Origin: Shinella fusca | GTDB taxonomy: Bacteria > Pseudomonadota > Alphaproteobacteria > Rhizobiales > Rhizobiaceae | Reading direction: 5' to 3' | Length of the DNA: 64,000 nucleotides | Assembly: GCF_014203155.1 (NCBI RefSeq) | Contig: NZ_JACHIK010000003.1 | Coordinates: 372,001-436,000, forward strand | Part shown: positions 8,253 through 15,315 of the stretch, piece after piece | Numbering within the stretch: the first letter of the stretch is position 1 | Layout of the letters: each line of letters begins with the position of its first letter | Program-made: the position numbers and the translations under genes | Notes under the pieces: model-generated | Seen by the model: only the letters and a program-made list of their open reading frames with translations | Told to the model about the DNA's origin: nothing | Database searches by the model: none

Positions 8253-8415
8253 TTACCGCTCATTCCGCTGCAAAGCCCGGTTTTCCGGGGTTTAGTCCCC
8301 TGCAATTGGAGGCTTCTCCACAATCAATCAAGGCCGGTGCATTTTTTTGTCAAAAAGCGCTTGGCAAATCGATCCAGCATTTGTATTACCCGCTCACTCC
8401 GCGGCGAGCGGATGA

Positions 8416-8490
8416 TCCCTGGTAGCTCAGCGGTAGAGCATTCGACTGTTAATCGACAGGTCGCCGGTTCGAATCCGGCCCGGGGAGCCA
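8416..8490 (+). tRNA. tRNA-Asn (GUU), prophage integration target
   Basis: 75 nt including encoded CCA. The acceptor stem TCCCTGG pairs with CCGGGGA, the D-stem is GCTC/GAGC, the anticodon loop CTGTTAA carries GTT, and the T-arm is GCCGGTTCGAATCCGGC. Its last 17 bases are repeated at 49134, showing that the 40.7-kb element is integrated in its 3' end. The gene remains intact at the left junction. Confidence 0.95.
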
Positions 8491-8498
8491 GTTTAAAA
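8474..8498. repeat. attL core, 25 bp
   Basis: The 25 bases from the T-stem of tRNA-Asn through its CCA and the following GTTTAAAA are identical to 49134-49158. Together with a tyrosine integrase beside the right copy, this defines the attachment core of the prophage. Confidence 0.9.
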
Positions 8499-8504
8499 AG
8501 TAAG

Positions 8505-8545
8505 AGCCCGTTATCGTTGAGAAATCCGATAGCGGGCTTTTCTTT
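8505..8545 (+). terminator. Terminator after tRNA-Asn
   Basis: A 12-bp stem (AGCCCGTTATCG / CGATAGCGGGCT, one wobble) with a GAAAT-containing loop is followed by TTTTCTTT. It is similar to the hairpin at 49163 beyond attR, so the homology between the two junctions extends past the 25-bp core. Confidence 0.75.
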
Positions 8546-8664
8546 CCCCACAAATCTTCCCCGCTTTTGAAAGCCGTTTGGTTTAAAGGTGGAGTCGAAC
8601 CTCAGCGACTTGGATTCGTGGTGGCTGCAAGAAATACCGAATCCGCCGCCACCGACTCGTCGGC

Positions 8665-8790
8665 CTACTCATCAATTTCTTTCTCGGCTCGCAGCCAGTG
8701 ATCGAGACTGCGGCCATAAGGCAACCCTCTTTCTGCCAAAGCTCGAATGCCATCGGTTTGATCTTTATGACGTTACGATGGTCGCCCGGG
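8665..8790 (-). pseudogene. Relic of a DUF2934 gene
   Basis: On the minus strand one frame reads AFELWQKEG and, after a frameshift, another reads GRSLDHWLRAEKEIDE then stop. The intact chromosomal gene at 49792-49968 has AFELWQQEG and GRSLSHWLQAEKEVDDE. The copy here is frameshifted and has no clear start. It is inside the prophage next to attL, so the element carries degraded chromosomal-type DNA. Apart from this relic I see nothing in 8546-8875. Confidence 0.55.
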
Positions 8791-8875
8791 CCCAGGTAGA
8801 AAGATTTTCTTTTGCGTTTCGGCGTGCCATCCTACCGTGATAAAATTGTTACGTGTCGACCGAGGCTTGAGCAGG

Positions 8876-10069
8876 ATGAATGCACAAAGACTTTTGAAGC
8901 TTCTGGTCGAAATGGATAACCGCATAGCTAGAATTGTTAAAGAGCTAAGGGTCGGCGGCGCAGGGTTCCCCATCTCCAATGAGTTGCTGTCCCGGCTAGC
9001 TGATATGCGAGCGGATCTTCGCCGGTTACACGGAAAGATCGACACCCTATCCATGGGAGATGTAGAAAGTTTGGAACGCGGTATCACGCGCATTTCCGAG
9101 CTGTCTGACCAAACGATGCGGACTACGATCGCGCGAGTATCACCGGGTGATGCACTTAGAGTGACTGAAACACTGAGGGCGCTCAGCGAGGGAAGCGTGC
9201 TGGCCAACTACACTGGCGGGCTCAGGATTGGCCTAATTCAGATTGAGCCAGATGAATTCATTGAGCGCGTTCCTGGTCAAAAGCTGGCAGCCTTTCAGTT
9301 TGGGTTTGAAGACAACACTCTTGTGGTCGTCGACCAGCCCATTTTGGCAGCAGAGCGAGAACACGGCATCGCGGAGGCAGCACTGGAGGCGGCGATCGAA
9401 CAAGGTGATTACGTCGTCGCCGATTTGCAGACCAGCAATGCGTCACCACGCCTTAAGGACGCTTACTCCCGTCTCCAGATGATGATGAGCTCGCACAAGA
9501 ACATCGTTCAGATTGGCGCGCGAGCGCAGATATGCAGCCGAATTGTGCAAGCAGAGGTAGACGAGCTTTCGCCCGCTCTTTTTGGCCTGCTCCTAGGTCA
9601 TGTCGAAACTGTTTTCGCTGCCTTGTCCCAGTTCAGCGATTGGCGGGAGTATTGCGAGAATGCGTCGACTGTAACGCTTGATCGAAACGCGATAGATGAC
9701 CTGACACGTGTTACAGCACAAATAATCGCCGATATTCGGCAGTCGGGTGTGACCCACCCGAATGTAGTCGACGCTCTTGAAACCGCAACTGATTGGGTCG
9801 CTCAACCGGCTACTGTCGATAAGCGGGACGTCTTCTCCTTAACGCGAACACTTGAAAATCTGTGGTCCATAGTCGTGAAAGCTACGCTCTCAGTAGGTGG
9901 AGAGACCCTGTCCGAGACGCGCAAGCTGGCGGCGAAAACCGTGCTGATATCCCTCCTGGTGGTTGGTGCTGGGGCGGTACCCATTATCAGTAAAGTTCCA
10001 GGTGGGGAGTGGGTGCAAACCGTGTACAACTATCTGCAGTCGATGGGCTTTAAACCCGGGGCTAATTAG
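8876..10069 (+). CDS. Orphan membrane-anchored prophage cargo protein
   Basis: 397 aa from ATG 8876 (GAGCAGG upstream; an in-frame GTG at 8837 is the alternative). I do not recognise a family. The N-terminal 110 residues are helical and probably coiled coil (LLVEMDNRIARIVKELR, MRADLRRLHGKIDTL). A mixed alpha/beta middle (GLRIGLIQIEP, LAAFQFGFEDNTLVVVDQP) is followed by more helices. A single hydrophobic segment lies at about 354-372 with a short C-terminal tail, suggesting a tail-anchored inner-membrane protein. Position beside attL, own orientation and lack of structural features mark it as lysogenic cargo, possibly defence or exclusion (inference). Confidence 0.7.
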   Translation: MNAQRLLKLLVEMDNRIARIVKELRVGGAGFPISNELLSRLADMRADLRRLHGKIDTLSMGDVESLERGITRISELSDQTMRTTIARVSPGDALRVTETLRALSEGSVLANYTGGLRIGLIQIEPDEFIERVPGQKLAAFQFGFEDNTLVVVDQPILAAEREHGIAEAALEAAIEQGDYVVADLQTSNASPRLKDAYSRLQMMMSSHKNIVQIGARAQICSRIVQAEVDELSPALFGLLLGHVETVFAALSQFSDWREYCENASTVTLDRNAIDDLTRVTAQIIADIRQSGVTHPNVVDALETATDWVAQPATVDKRDVFSLTRTLENLWSIVVKATLSVGGETLSETRKLAAKTVLISLLVVGAGAVPIISKVPGGEWVQTVYNYLQSMGFKPGAN

Positions 10070-10290
10070 GTGTCGAAGCTTTTGCAAAAACCGCCCGCTC
10101 CTGCGGTGGTGAGAGCGAGCGGCGTTGGGCTGGACTGACCCGGGCGCATCTGCATCTTACAGCGTTCGCATACCGACAGGCTTCCGCCCGGGTCAGTTGA
10201 ACCGCGCCACGGCTGCCATGCGCCGTCGCCTCGCGGTTCATAGTCGCCGAGCGCGCCGGACGTGTAGGGCCGGTGGTGATCGCGCTTCAA
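10066..10290 (-). CDS. Possible 74-aa protein (weak)
   Basis: An open frame with a CERCKMQM motif (CxxC) that spans a perfect inverted repeat. It lies antisense to the end of the orphan cargo gene by 4 bases and upstream of nothing obvious. No clear ribosome site is seen. It may be real but cannot be distinguished from chance. Confidence 0.25.
   Translation of the reverse strand: MKRDHHRPYTSGALGDYEPRGDGAWQPWRGSTDPGGSLSVCERCKMQMRPGQSSPTPLALTTAGAGGFCKSFDT
10134..10197. repeat. 13-bp inverted repeat, 38-nt spacer
   Basis: ACTGACCCGGGCG (10134-10146) is repeated inverted as CGCCCGGGTCAGT (10185-10197), about 70 bp after the cargo gene stop. There is no T-run, so it is not a classic terminator. 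It could fold as an RNA hairpin or be a protein-binding site. Confidence 0.6.
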
Positions 10291-10305
10291 GGCTCTGGTA
10301 AAGGG

Positions 10306-10382
10306 TGGTGGACCGCCCCGGACTCGAACCGGGAACCTCCAGGATAGAAAGCCGGTGCGCTATCCAGTTGCGCCAGCGGGCC
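10306..10382 (-). tRNA. Phage-borne tRNA-Arg (UCU), imperfect stems
   Basis: 77 nt with encoded CCA: D-arm GCGC/GCGC, loop TTTCTAT giving anticodon TCT with T33 and A37, and T-arm CCCGGTTCGAGTCCGGG. The acceptor stem has a C3-T70 mismatch, and the anticodon stem has one wobble and a C31-C39 mismatch, so it may be degenerate or function poorly. It would read AGA, a codon rare in this high-GC host, which is the usual reason for phages to carry such tRNAs. Confidence 0.8.
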
Positions 10383-10388
10383 GAAAGG

Positions 10389-10577
10389 TCAGACGTGAGG
10401 ATATTTGATGCCGGTAACCACCTGCGGCACGAAGTCCGGCGCAATGGTCATGGCGCGATCGCCCGTCTTCAGGCAGTAGAGGTCCAAGCCAAGCCCGTGT
10501 TCATTATAGGTGGCGATATAGCGCTCGCGGCCGATGAAGACGATCGAGCCCTCGGGGTAAAAGTCGCGCCAGGTCAT
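10389..10577 (-). CDS. Small phage protein, 62 aa
   Basis: Begins MTWRDFYPEGSIVFIGRERY and ends in GIKYPHV; a compact beta-rich fold is likely. It overlaps the upstream 114-aa gene by 4 bases (ATGA), so the two form a leftward operon from the operator region at 10946. No family recognised; the position opposite the repressor suggests an early or regulatory role. Confidence 0.65.
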   Translation of the reverse strand: MTWRDFYPEGSIVFIGRERYIATYNEHGLGLDLYCLKTGDRAMTIAPDFVPQVVTGIKYPHV

Positions 10578-10918
10578 GCGGATTCCCCCTCAATGTCCAG
10601 ACCGACCAGACGGCGGTACATATCGACCCCCTCACACCCGAATTCATCGATCTTGATGACGCGCAGCGCATCGAGGTCAGACCGCGTCAGGCGGACCAGA
10701 TGCGGGTTGCCGTCGTAGCAAATCACGTCGAAATCGTTGCCGCGGATATCGAGGATAAGCAGCGGCCAGTTCTGACCGTCCATCTTCGCGAAGGTCACGC
10801 AGTCGCCGACGCGGAAGCGCGCCGGATTCGGGCCGCGAACGTGCGCCAGATAGCGGGCGATGGTCTTCGGGTTGTTTCCGTTCTTTAACGGACTGTTAGG
10901 TACGTTTTGCTTCGGCAT
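10574..10918 (-). CDS. Phage protein divergent from the XRE repressor, 114 aa
   Basis: Start ATG 10918 with GAGGTGG upstream. The basic N-terminus (to about residue 35) is followed by a beta-rich domain (RVGDCVTFAKMDGQNWPLLI, then GNDFDVICYDGNPHLVRLT) that reads like a small SH3/KOW-like barrel. It is divergent from the XRE gene across three operator-like repeats, the place of a cro-like or early lytic gene, but it has no visible HTH. Function unknown. Confidence 0.65.
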   Translation of the reverse strand: MPKQNVPNSPLKNGNNPKTIARYLAHVRGPNPARFRVGDCVTFAKMDGQNWPLLILDIRGNDFDVICYDGNPHLVRLTRSDLDALRVIKIDEFGCEGVDMYRRLVGLDIEGESA

Positions 10919-10945
10919 GGGCCACCTCGTTGCGTCTGTTCTGAA

Positions 10946-11005
10946 ATCGGTATACCGTACTGATATCCGAACATTATCGGTACGTCAACAGGAAATCGGT
11001 ACGGT
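10946..11005. promoter_or_regulatory. Three operator-like repeats between divergent genes
   Basis: ATCGGTA occurs at 10946, 10976 and 10995, each followed by CG or ACCG. The first copy is part of the perfect palindrome CGGTATACCG (10948-10957). They lie in the 93-bp gap between the leftward gene (10918) and the XRE gene (11012), as expected for binding sites of the repressor controlling both promoters. Confidence 0.7.
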
Positions 11006-11011
11006 GTCACG

Positions 11012-11242
11012 ATGAATGCAGTTCAGTGCAAAATGGCGCGCGCCGCGCTGGGTCTCGGCGTGAGAGAATTAGCAAAACTCGCTGAAGTGTCCGTCGATAC
11101 CGTATCCCGCCTCGAGCGCGGCGAGGAGCTCATGCCCCGCACCATCACCACCATCCGCCAAGCCCTGCAATCTGCCGGCGTCGAATTCATCAATGATGAT
11201 CGTGGCGAGGGCGTCGTAAAGCTGCGCGATCGGCAGGATTGA
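11012..11242 (+). CDS. XRE/Cro-CI family repressor, 76 aa
   Basis: A single-domain helix-turn-helix protein: ARAALGLGVRELAKLAEVS (helices 1-2), VDTVSRLERGE (recognition helix) and a TIRQALQSAGVEFI end, typical of rhizobial XRE regulators. It has no C-terminal cleavage domain, so it would not be RecA-inactivated like lambda CI. It faces the operator array and is followed without gap by 11239 (stop and TTG start overlap), so it is the first gene of a rightward operon. Confidence 0.85.
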   Translation: MNAVQCKMARAALGLGVRELAKLAEVSVDTVSRLERGEELMPRTITTIRQALQSAGVEFINDDRGEGVVKLRDRQD

Positions 11243-11880
11243 GCCTCGACTACACCATAAGGCTCTATGAGCTGTTGCCCGATGGGAAACTGGAGGCCCT
11301 GGGCGGCGGGCCAATCAGTCGCTTCGTTGGGGCATGCCCCAACGTGGGAGACACGATCGCCCGCCGCGAGATCCTCAGCGAGACCTTTCAGTTTTACAGT
11401 GTTCAGCGTCGGATATTCGTCGACAGTGCCGACGGAGACGAAGGGTGGGCCGTGGTGATACGTGCCACTGATGCGTCGCCGTTCCTAACCAAAGTCGCAG
11501 AAGAATGGATAGACGAAACGAAATTCTGGCGCGAAGTCGACGAGCAAGAAAGGCGCGAGGAATATGAGAAGGCCGCTGCGACAAAAGGCACGATAGAGTG
11601 GTCACGAAGGAATACCGCGGAGCGAGCCAAATATCGGCCGCAATATGGTCTCGACGGCCGAGAAATGGGCGTCCTGCGCTTTATGTCCAAGAACCGAAAA
11701 CGCAATACCATTGACCGCATCCCGCAGGCTGGCGAAAAGACTATGCGGAAACTTTCTGAGATCGGCGTTGTACGAGCTGGCGAAAACGACCCTCGTGGGG
11801 AGCAACAATGGTATCTAACGAAGGAGGGGCGCGCAGAGTTAAAGCGGTGGGATACATGGACGAACTGGAAGTATGAGTGA
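11239..11880 (+). CDS. Hypothetical protein with C-terminal winged-helix-like region
   Basis: 213 aa from TTG 11239, overlapping the repressor stop. The N-terminal part is beta-rich (YTIRLYELLPDGKLEALGGG). From about residue 145 the chain reads like a winged helix (MRKLSEIGVVRAGEND, QWYLTKEGRAELKRW). It belongs to the repressor operon and is coupled to the next gene, so regulation of lysogeny or cargo is plausible. Unrecognised family. Confidence 0.65.
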   Translation: MSLDYTIRLYELLPDGKLEALGGGPISRFVGACPNVGDTIARREILSETFQFYSVQRRIFVDSADGDEGWAVVIRATDASPFLTKVAEEWIDETKFWREVDEQERREEYEKAAATKGTIEWSRRNTAERAKYRPQYGLDGREMGVLRFMSKNRKRNTIDRIPQAGEKTMRKLSEIGVVRAGENDPRGEQQWYLTKEGRAELKRWDTWTNWKYE

Positions 11881-12413
11881 CCGATCCCCTCTCGAAGCTC
11901 CCGCTCTTCGCCACCGACCGTGAGATCGCCACTGCCGTCGTCGGAAAGGAGCGCGCTGCGATGTATGTGAAGGTGGTCATCCCCATGCTTGAGCGGCAGG
12001 GCTTCCCTAGAATCGACCCGCTCCACGATGGCAGACCAACACTGTTAGTTCGCCGGTTCTACGACGGCTATCTCGGGATCACGGCAGGGTTCCAGGTGGC
12101 CGCTCCGGACGGCGAGGAGAATTTGGGTGTGTGGAAAGGCCGGCGACAAGCGCGGAACGAGCGCAAACCACAGCTCGACCTCAACACCAGATGCGTGAAC
12201 GCCCTTCGCTACATGGTCGAACATCCCGACGTGACGACGAGCGCGGAAATCCCCGGAGCTACTGATTTCACGATGCGGGAACTGGTCGATAAAGGCGCGC
12301 TCAGAGAAGGAAAGAAAGACACGCAAGGCGATCGCACCTGGATCGTTCTGGATGCCGGTCGCGAGGAGATTGCGCGTTACAACGACTGGCATGGCGGAAA
12401 GCGGCGGCGATAG
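11877..12413 (+). CDS. Putative DNA-binding protein with winged HTH N-terminus
   Basis: 178 aa from GTG 11877 (overlaps the previous stop). Residues 10-55 (FATDREIATAVVGKERAAMY, VIPMLERQGFPRIDPLHDGR) match the winged HTH typical of rhizobial phage excisionase/AlpA-like proteins. The C-terminal half has a second wHTH-like unit (CVNALRYMVEHPDVTTSAEI, RELVDKGALREG), similar in style to the end of the preceding protein. Last gene of the repressor operon. Confidence 0.65.
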   Translation: MTDPLSKLPLFATDREIATAVVGKERAAMYVKVVIPMLERQGFPRIDPLHDGRPTLLVRRFYDGYLGITAGFQVAAPDGEENLGVWKGRRQARNERKPQLDLNTRCVNALRYMVEHPDVTTSAEIPGATDFTMRELVDKGALREGKKDTQGDRTWIVLDAGREEIARYNDWHGGKRRR

Positions 12414-12798
12414 AGCAAGTACCCGACTCGGAACAATACAAGAACGAAACTCTGCAATTGATCTGTGGATTAGGCCGTTCTGCATAAGGCGACACAAAGC
12501 GGGTTGCGTCATAATACACGGGTAGTTCGGAGGAAGCGGGTGCGTTGACACCGCAGCATTTCCCGCCCCCCCCCGACTACTGGCGACACCCGCCGAAGAT
12601 GAGGACGTTTGCCGCGTCCTCATCTCTCGGGCGTCTTCAGCATTGTGCGACACGTTTGCCGGCAAGGCAAAAGCGAAAGTGGATTTTCCAACTTTTTGTT
12701 CAGGCCAGAACGCTATTGGTCGGCCATTCGCACTATTGCCACCCCTCGACAACCCCAGATCGATCTGCTTTGATCAGCGCGCAATTCTGGGGGACACA
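12414..12798. other. 385-bp gap with a strong hairpin
   Basis: No convincing gene. It contains a C9 run near 12567, a TTGACA at 12544-12549, and a perfect 10-bp hairpin (12598-12624). The last 60 bp probably hold the promoter of the lipoprotein gene at 12799. Open frames here lack codon structure and start signals. Confidence 0.5.
12598..12624. terminator. 10-bp perfect hairpin
   Basis: GATGAGGACG and CGTCCTCATC flank a 7-nt loop. There is no T-run, so it is either a weak terminator for the repressor operon or an RNA structure. Confidence 0.4.
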
Positions 12799-13131
12799 AT
12801 GAAATTCAAATACCTTGCCGTCGCGCTCGCCGCGGCTACTGCCACATCGTGTGCAAAGCGCCCGGACGCAATCGTGCCGGCAGACATTCCGATGGCAGCC
12901 TATACGCCGCAAAGCTGTTCTTCGCTTCAAACCGAACTCGCCAAGGAGCGGGCCGCTCTCACCGCGGTGTCCGCCGAACAGCAGAACGCGGCAAACGGCG
13001 ACGCCTTTGGCGTCTTCCTGATCGGCGTGCCTATGTCGAGCACGTTCGGCGGCGACAAGGAAGGAAACGTTGCGGTTGCGAAGGGGAAGGTGCAGGCAAT
13101 CGAGAATGCTATGAAGAGCAAGGGGTGTTGA
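12799..13131 (+). CDS. Small lipoprotein
   Basis: 110 aa. ATG 12799 (after GGGGGACA) gives a signal peptide ending in the lipobox ATSC (Cys at about residue 18), so it should be lipidated and membrane-attached. The mature part has a helical stretch (SLQTELAKERAALTAVSAEQ), a hydrophobic turn (AFGVFLIGVPMSS), and GGDKEGNVAVAKGKVQAIEN, the pattern of small outer-membrane or spanin-like lipoproteins. It may be prophage cargo modifying the envelope; function unproven. Confidence 0.75.
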   Translation: MKFKYLAVALAAATATSCAKRPDAIVPADIPMAAYTPQSCSSLQTELAKERAALTAVSAEQQNAANGDAFGVFLIGVPMSSTFGGDKEGNVAVAKGKVQAIENAMKSKGC

Positions 13132-13132
13132 A

Positions 13133-13498
13133 GTGCCGGTGAGTAGGCGTGTGATCGGTTGCGTCGCCGCCTTCGCGGTTCTCTCCCAGGTGCCTGCCGG
13201 TGCCCAAGAGAACATAACGCCGGCCGAAATGATGGCAAGGCTGAACAGTATGCAGACCGCGAGAGAAGCAGGACAGATCATCGCGACTGCCGACGCCTGC
13301 GGCTACACGCTCAATCCAGAAAAGGTGTCCACCTTCATGAGGGACACGTTGGCGGAAATGGATCAATCCGCGCGAATGGTGTTTCAGTCTGCCGCTGGCG
13401 CTCAAAAGATCCGCATGGGAGAAATGTCCGAGATCGAGCGAACCGGAGCTTGCGCACTGCAAGCGAAACTAGCGAAGAAAATGGGCTTGATGAACTGA
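13133..13498 (+). CDS. Secreted protein of unknown function
   Basis: 121 aa from GTG 13133, one base after the lipoprotein stop, so co-translated with it. Residues 1-24 form a signal peptide (cleavage after AGA). The mature domain is helical with two cysteines (ADACGYTL, RTGACALQAKL) that could form a disulfide. Together with the lipoprotein it makes a two-gene envelope unit in the lysogenic cargo region. No family recognised. Confidence 0.7.
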   Translation: MPVSRRVIGCVAAFAVLSQVPAGAQENITPAEMMARLNSMQTAREAGQIIATADACGYTLNPEKVSTFMRDTLAEMDQSARMVFQSAAGAQKIRMGEMSEIERTGACALQAKLAKKMGLMN

Positions 13499-13599
13499 TA
13501 TGCAGCCAGCCCTCACCGGCGGGCCTTTTCGTGCATGCGCCGACAACTTTATGTAATGTAGAAACCGGCAGGAAACACCCAACGGTTATCCTTCCGGGA

Positions 13600-13863
13600 A
13601 TGAGCAACTTCACCTTCCTCGTCATTGGCGCGTCGGTCGCCAGCTTCCTAGCTATCGGCGGGTACTCCCTCGTCCCGCGCGAGATCTACGACCCGAGCTG
13701 CAATATCAAGGGCAACGTCTCCTACAACGGCGGCCAGCGGATATATCATGTCCCGGGTCAGCACTATTATGACGAGACCCGGATTACCTACACGAGGGGC
13801 GAGCGGTGGTTTTGTTCCGAAGCTGATGCCAAGGCTGCCGGCTGGTGCCGGGCCGGGTACTGA
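13600..13863 (+). CDS. Sunset-domain secreted/membrane protein
   Basis: 87 aa from ATG 13600. The N-terminus is one hydrophobic segment (residues 3-24). The C-terminal 55 residues contain CNIKGNVSYNGGQRIYHVPG, then YYDETRI, GERWFCSEADAKAAGWCRA, the pattern of the small 'sunset' domain found at the end of rhizobial ExoI-like thermonucleases and in phage proteins. The first and penultimate cysteines probably pair. No nuclease domain is present, so it is a stand-alone version of unknown role. Confidence 0.75.
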   Translation: MSNFTFLVIGASVASFLAIGGYSLVPREIYDPSCNIKGNVSYNGGQRIYHVPGQHYYDETRITYTRGERWFCSEADAKAAGWCRAGY

Positions 13864-14008
13864 TCTAGCACAGCGGTCATTGTGACCGCAGGTCTCGAAC
13901 GCCCGGGATTCTTTACACACTCCAGTTGACTCATTCCGGAATGAGAACATACTAGGAACACGTCGGTGATGCCGCCGCCCACCATACACCTAGAAGCAGA
14001 GCCCTACT

Positions 14009-14248
14009 GTGATACCGACGCAGGAGAACGACGACGTGTACCCACTCGAAAGAGGACGAGAGGCTGATGAAGTTGATGCAGCGCTTGCCTGGCACGATGG
14101 CGATGTACGCGCCACCGTCGCCACCCTGCTTGCTGACTGCGCGTATTTGCGCTGGCAACTGGAGCTTGCGAGAAGAGCGATGGGCCGAGGATTTGTTCGC
14201 GGATGGGAGCCCCATGCGGCGCGCGGCCTAACCGAAGGCGACCGATAG
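14009..14248 (+). CDS. Small phage protein, 79 aa
   Basis: GTG start at 14009 (an in-frame GTG at 14035 is possible). Helical: ADEVDAALAWHDGDVRATVA, LADCAYLRWQLELARRAMGR. This looks like the small helical proteins common in rhizobial prophages. No function recognised. Confidence 0.5.
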   Translation: MIPTQENDDVYPLERGREADEVDAALAWHDGDVRATVATLLADCAYLRWQLELARRAMGRGFVRGWEPHAARGLTEGDR

Positions 14249-14256
14249 CTGGCGCG

Positions 14257-14595
14257 ATGCCATGGAGAAGAAAATACCGCTGGGTGCGCACTGTGCCCGA
14301 TCAAGCGAAGGAAGACTGGTCAGCATTCCATGACGGCCTTTACATCGGTCGGATATCACTCGACCAGACGAGCTTGAAACGGGGTACGTATATGTGGAGC
14401 GGCGGCTGCTCTGAATGGCCGGGTTTCAAAAGGCCCCTGCCCCACTCGGGGCGCATGCCAGAAGCGTGGCGGGCCGCGAAGGCGGTTGAAGACTGGTATG
14501 ATGAGGGATTGGAGCGCACGGGGCCGCGGCCGGCGATTGTCGCACAAAACATCGGAGCGCTGGATGAGGAAGGTCTGCCACTCTGGTTGAGGTAA
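14257..14595 (+). CDS. Small phage protein, 112 aa
   Basis: Start set at ATG 14257 (MPWRRKYRWVRT), just after the preceding gene; the longer frame would read through that gene. Contains HDGLYIGRISLDQTSLKRG, YMWSGGCSEWPGF and EDWYDEG. The aromatic-rich composition suggests a compact fold. No family recognised. Confidence 0.6.
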   Translation: MPWRRKYRWVRTVPDQAKEDWSAFHDGLYIGRISLDQTSLKRGTYMWSGGCSEWPGFKRPLPHSGRMPEAWRAAKAVEDWYDEGLERTGPRPAIVAQNIGALDEEGLPLWLR

Positions 14596-14618
14596 CCGAC
14601 TCGGCGTAGAGGATAGAC

Positions 14619-14828
14619 ATGGCTGTAGACGACCGTACCCCGACACACCCCGCCGCCCCTGTTCATGCCGAACACTATTGCGAGCACCCCGGTTGCAACG
14701 ATTGGGGCGGCCTGGGTTATGCCCGGATGAAAGGCGAGCCGGGAAGCTGGTGGTGCGCGCGACACTACCCACATTGGCGCGATGACGTGAAGGCCAAGTA
14801 TGCGGTGGAACCCGAAGCGTTGAAATGA
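14619..14828 (+). CDS. Small zinc-binding-like protein, 69 aa
   Basis: Contains HYCEHPGCNDWGG and, 21 residues later, WWCARHYPHW, giving a Cx4C...CxxH arrangement that could bind one zinc ion. Such tiny zinc proteins are frequent in alphaproteobacterial prophages. Function unknown. Confidence 0.6.
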   Translation: MAVDDRTPTHPAAPVHAEHYCEHPGCNDWGGLGYARMKGEPGSWWCARHYPHWRDDVKAKYAVEPEALK

Positions 14829-14894
14829 AGGGAACAATGTAGTCCGGGCCACGCTTTCTCCAACGCCCCCGGGACGGTGTTCGTGAGTACGTAG

Positions 14895-15059
14895 ATGCGC
14901 CAACGCTTCAACATTATCGGCATGTGCCTGCTGGCGATATTCATCGTCCTATTCGGGTCGATTATCGCTATGCCGCTGCTGTCGGATACTCCTAGCGGTC
15001 CACTTGAAATCAACGTGGACGCCGTGGCGGCGACAGGGGACGGTGGAGACACACAATGA
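14895..15059 (+). CDS. 54-aa single-pass membrane peptide
   Basis: ATG 14895 to TGA 15059. One strong hydrophobic helix (GMCLLAIFIVLFGSIIAMPL) follows a basic N-terminus, with an acidic C-terminus. Its stop overlaps the ATG of the DUF982 gene (ATGA), supporting translation despite the small size. Confidence 0.55.
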   Translation: MRQRFNIIGMCLLAIFIVLFGSIIAMPLLSDTPSGPLEINVDAVAATGDGGDTQ

Positions 15060-15307
15060 ACCGCAGCTACTGGTCTCGCCCCGTCACCTTCGAAACGACG
15101 ACACTGGGTGTCTACCGCACAATCTCAAGCACGGCAGAGGCGGCTCGCGTTCTGCTCGACGACTGGCCGGTGGACGAAGGGGCGGCATGGTCCGTGGCGC
15201 AGCAGAAGTGCCTCGTGGCGCTGGAAGGCGGGATTGACCACGAAGAAGCCAGGCAGGCGTTCCTAAAGGCTGCGGAAGAGGCAGGGGTATTTGTCAGGGA
15301 TTCGTGA
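15056..15307 (+). CDS. DUF982 protein
   Basis: 83 aa. Matches DUF982, a small family nearly confined to rhizobia: WSRPVTF, RTISSTAEAARVLLDDWP, AQQKCLVALEGGIDHEEARQ and FLKAAEEAGVFV. Function is unknown; copies are common on rhizobial plasmids, islands and prophages. Last rightward gene of the cargo region, facing the lysis cassette. Confidence 0.85.
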   Translation: MNRSYWSRPVTFETTTLGVYRTISSTAEAARVLLDDWPVDEGAAWSVAQQKCLVALEGGIDHEEARQAFLKAAEEAGVFVRDS

Positions 15308-15315
15308 GGGAGCCC

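Noticed and set aside
10306-10382. tRNA-Arg as an attachment site of a nested element
   Set aside because: No second copy of its 3' end was found in the window and no second integrase is present.
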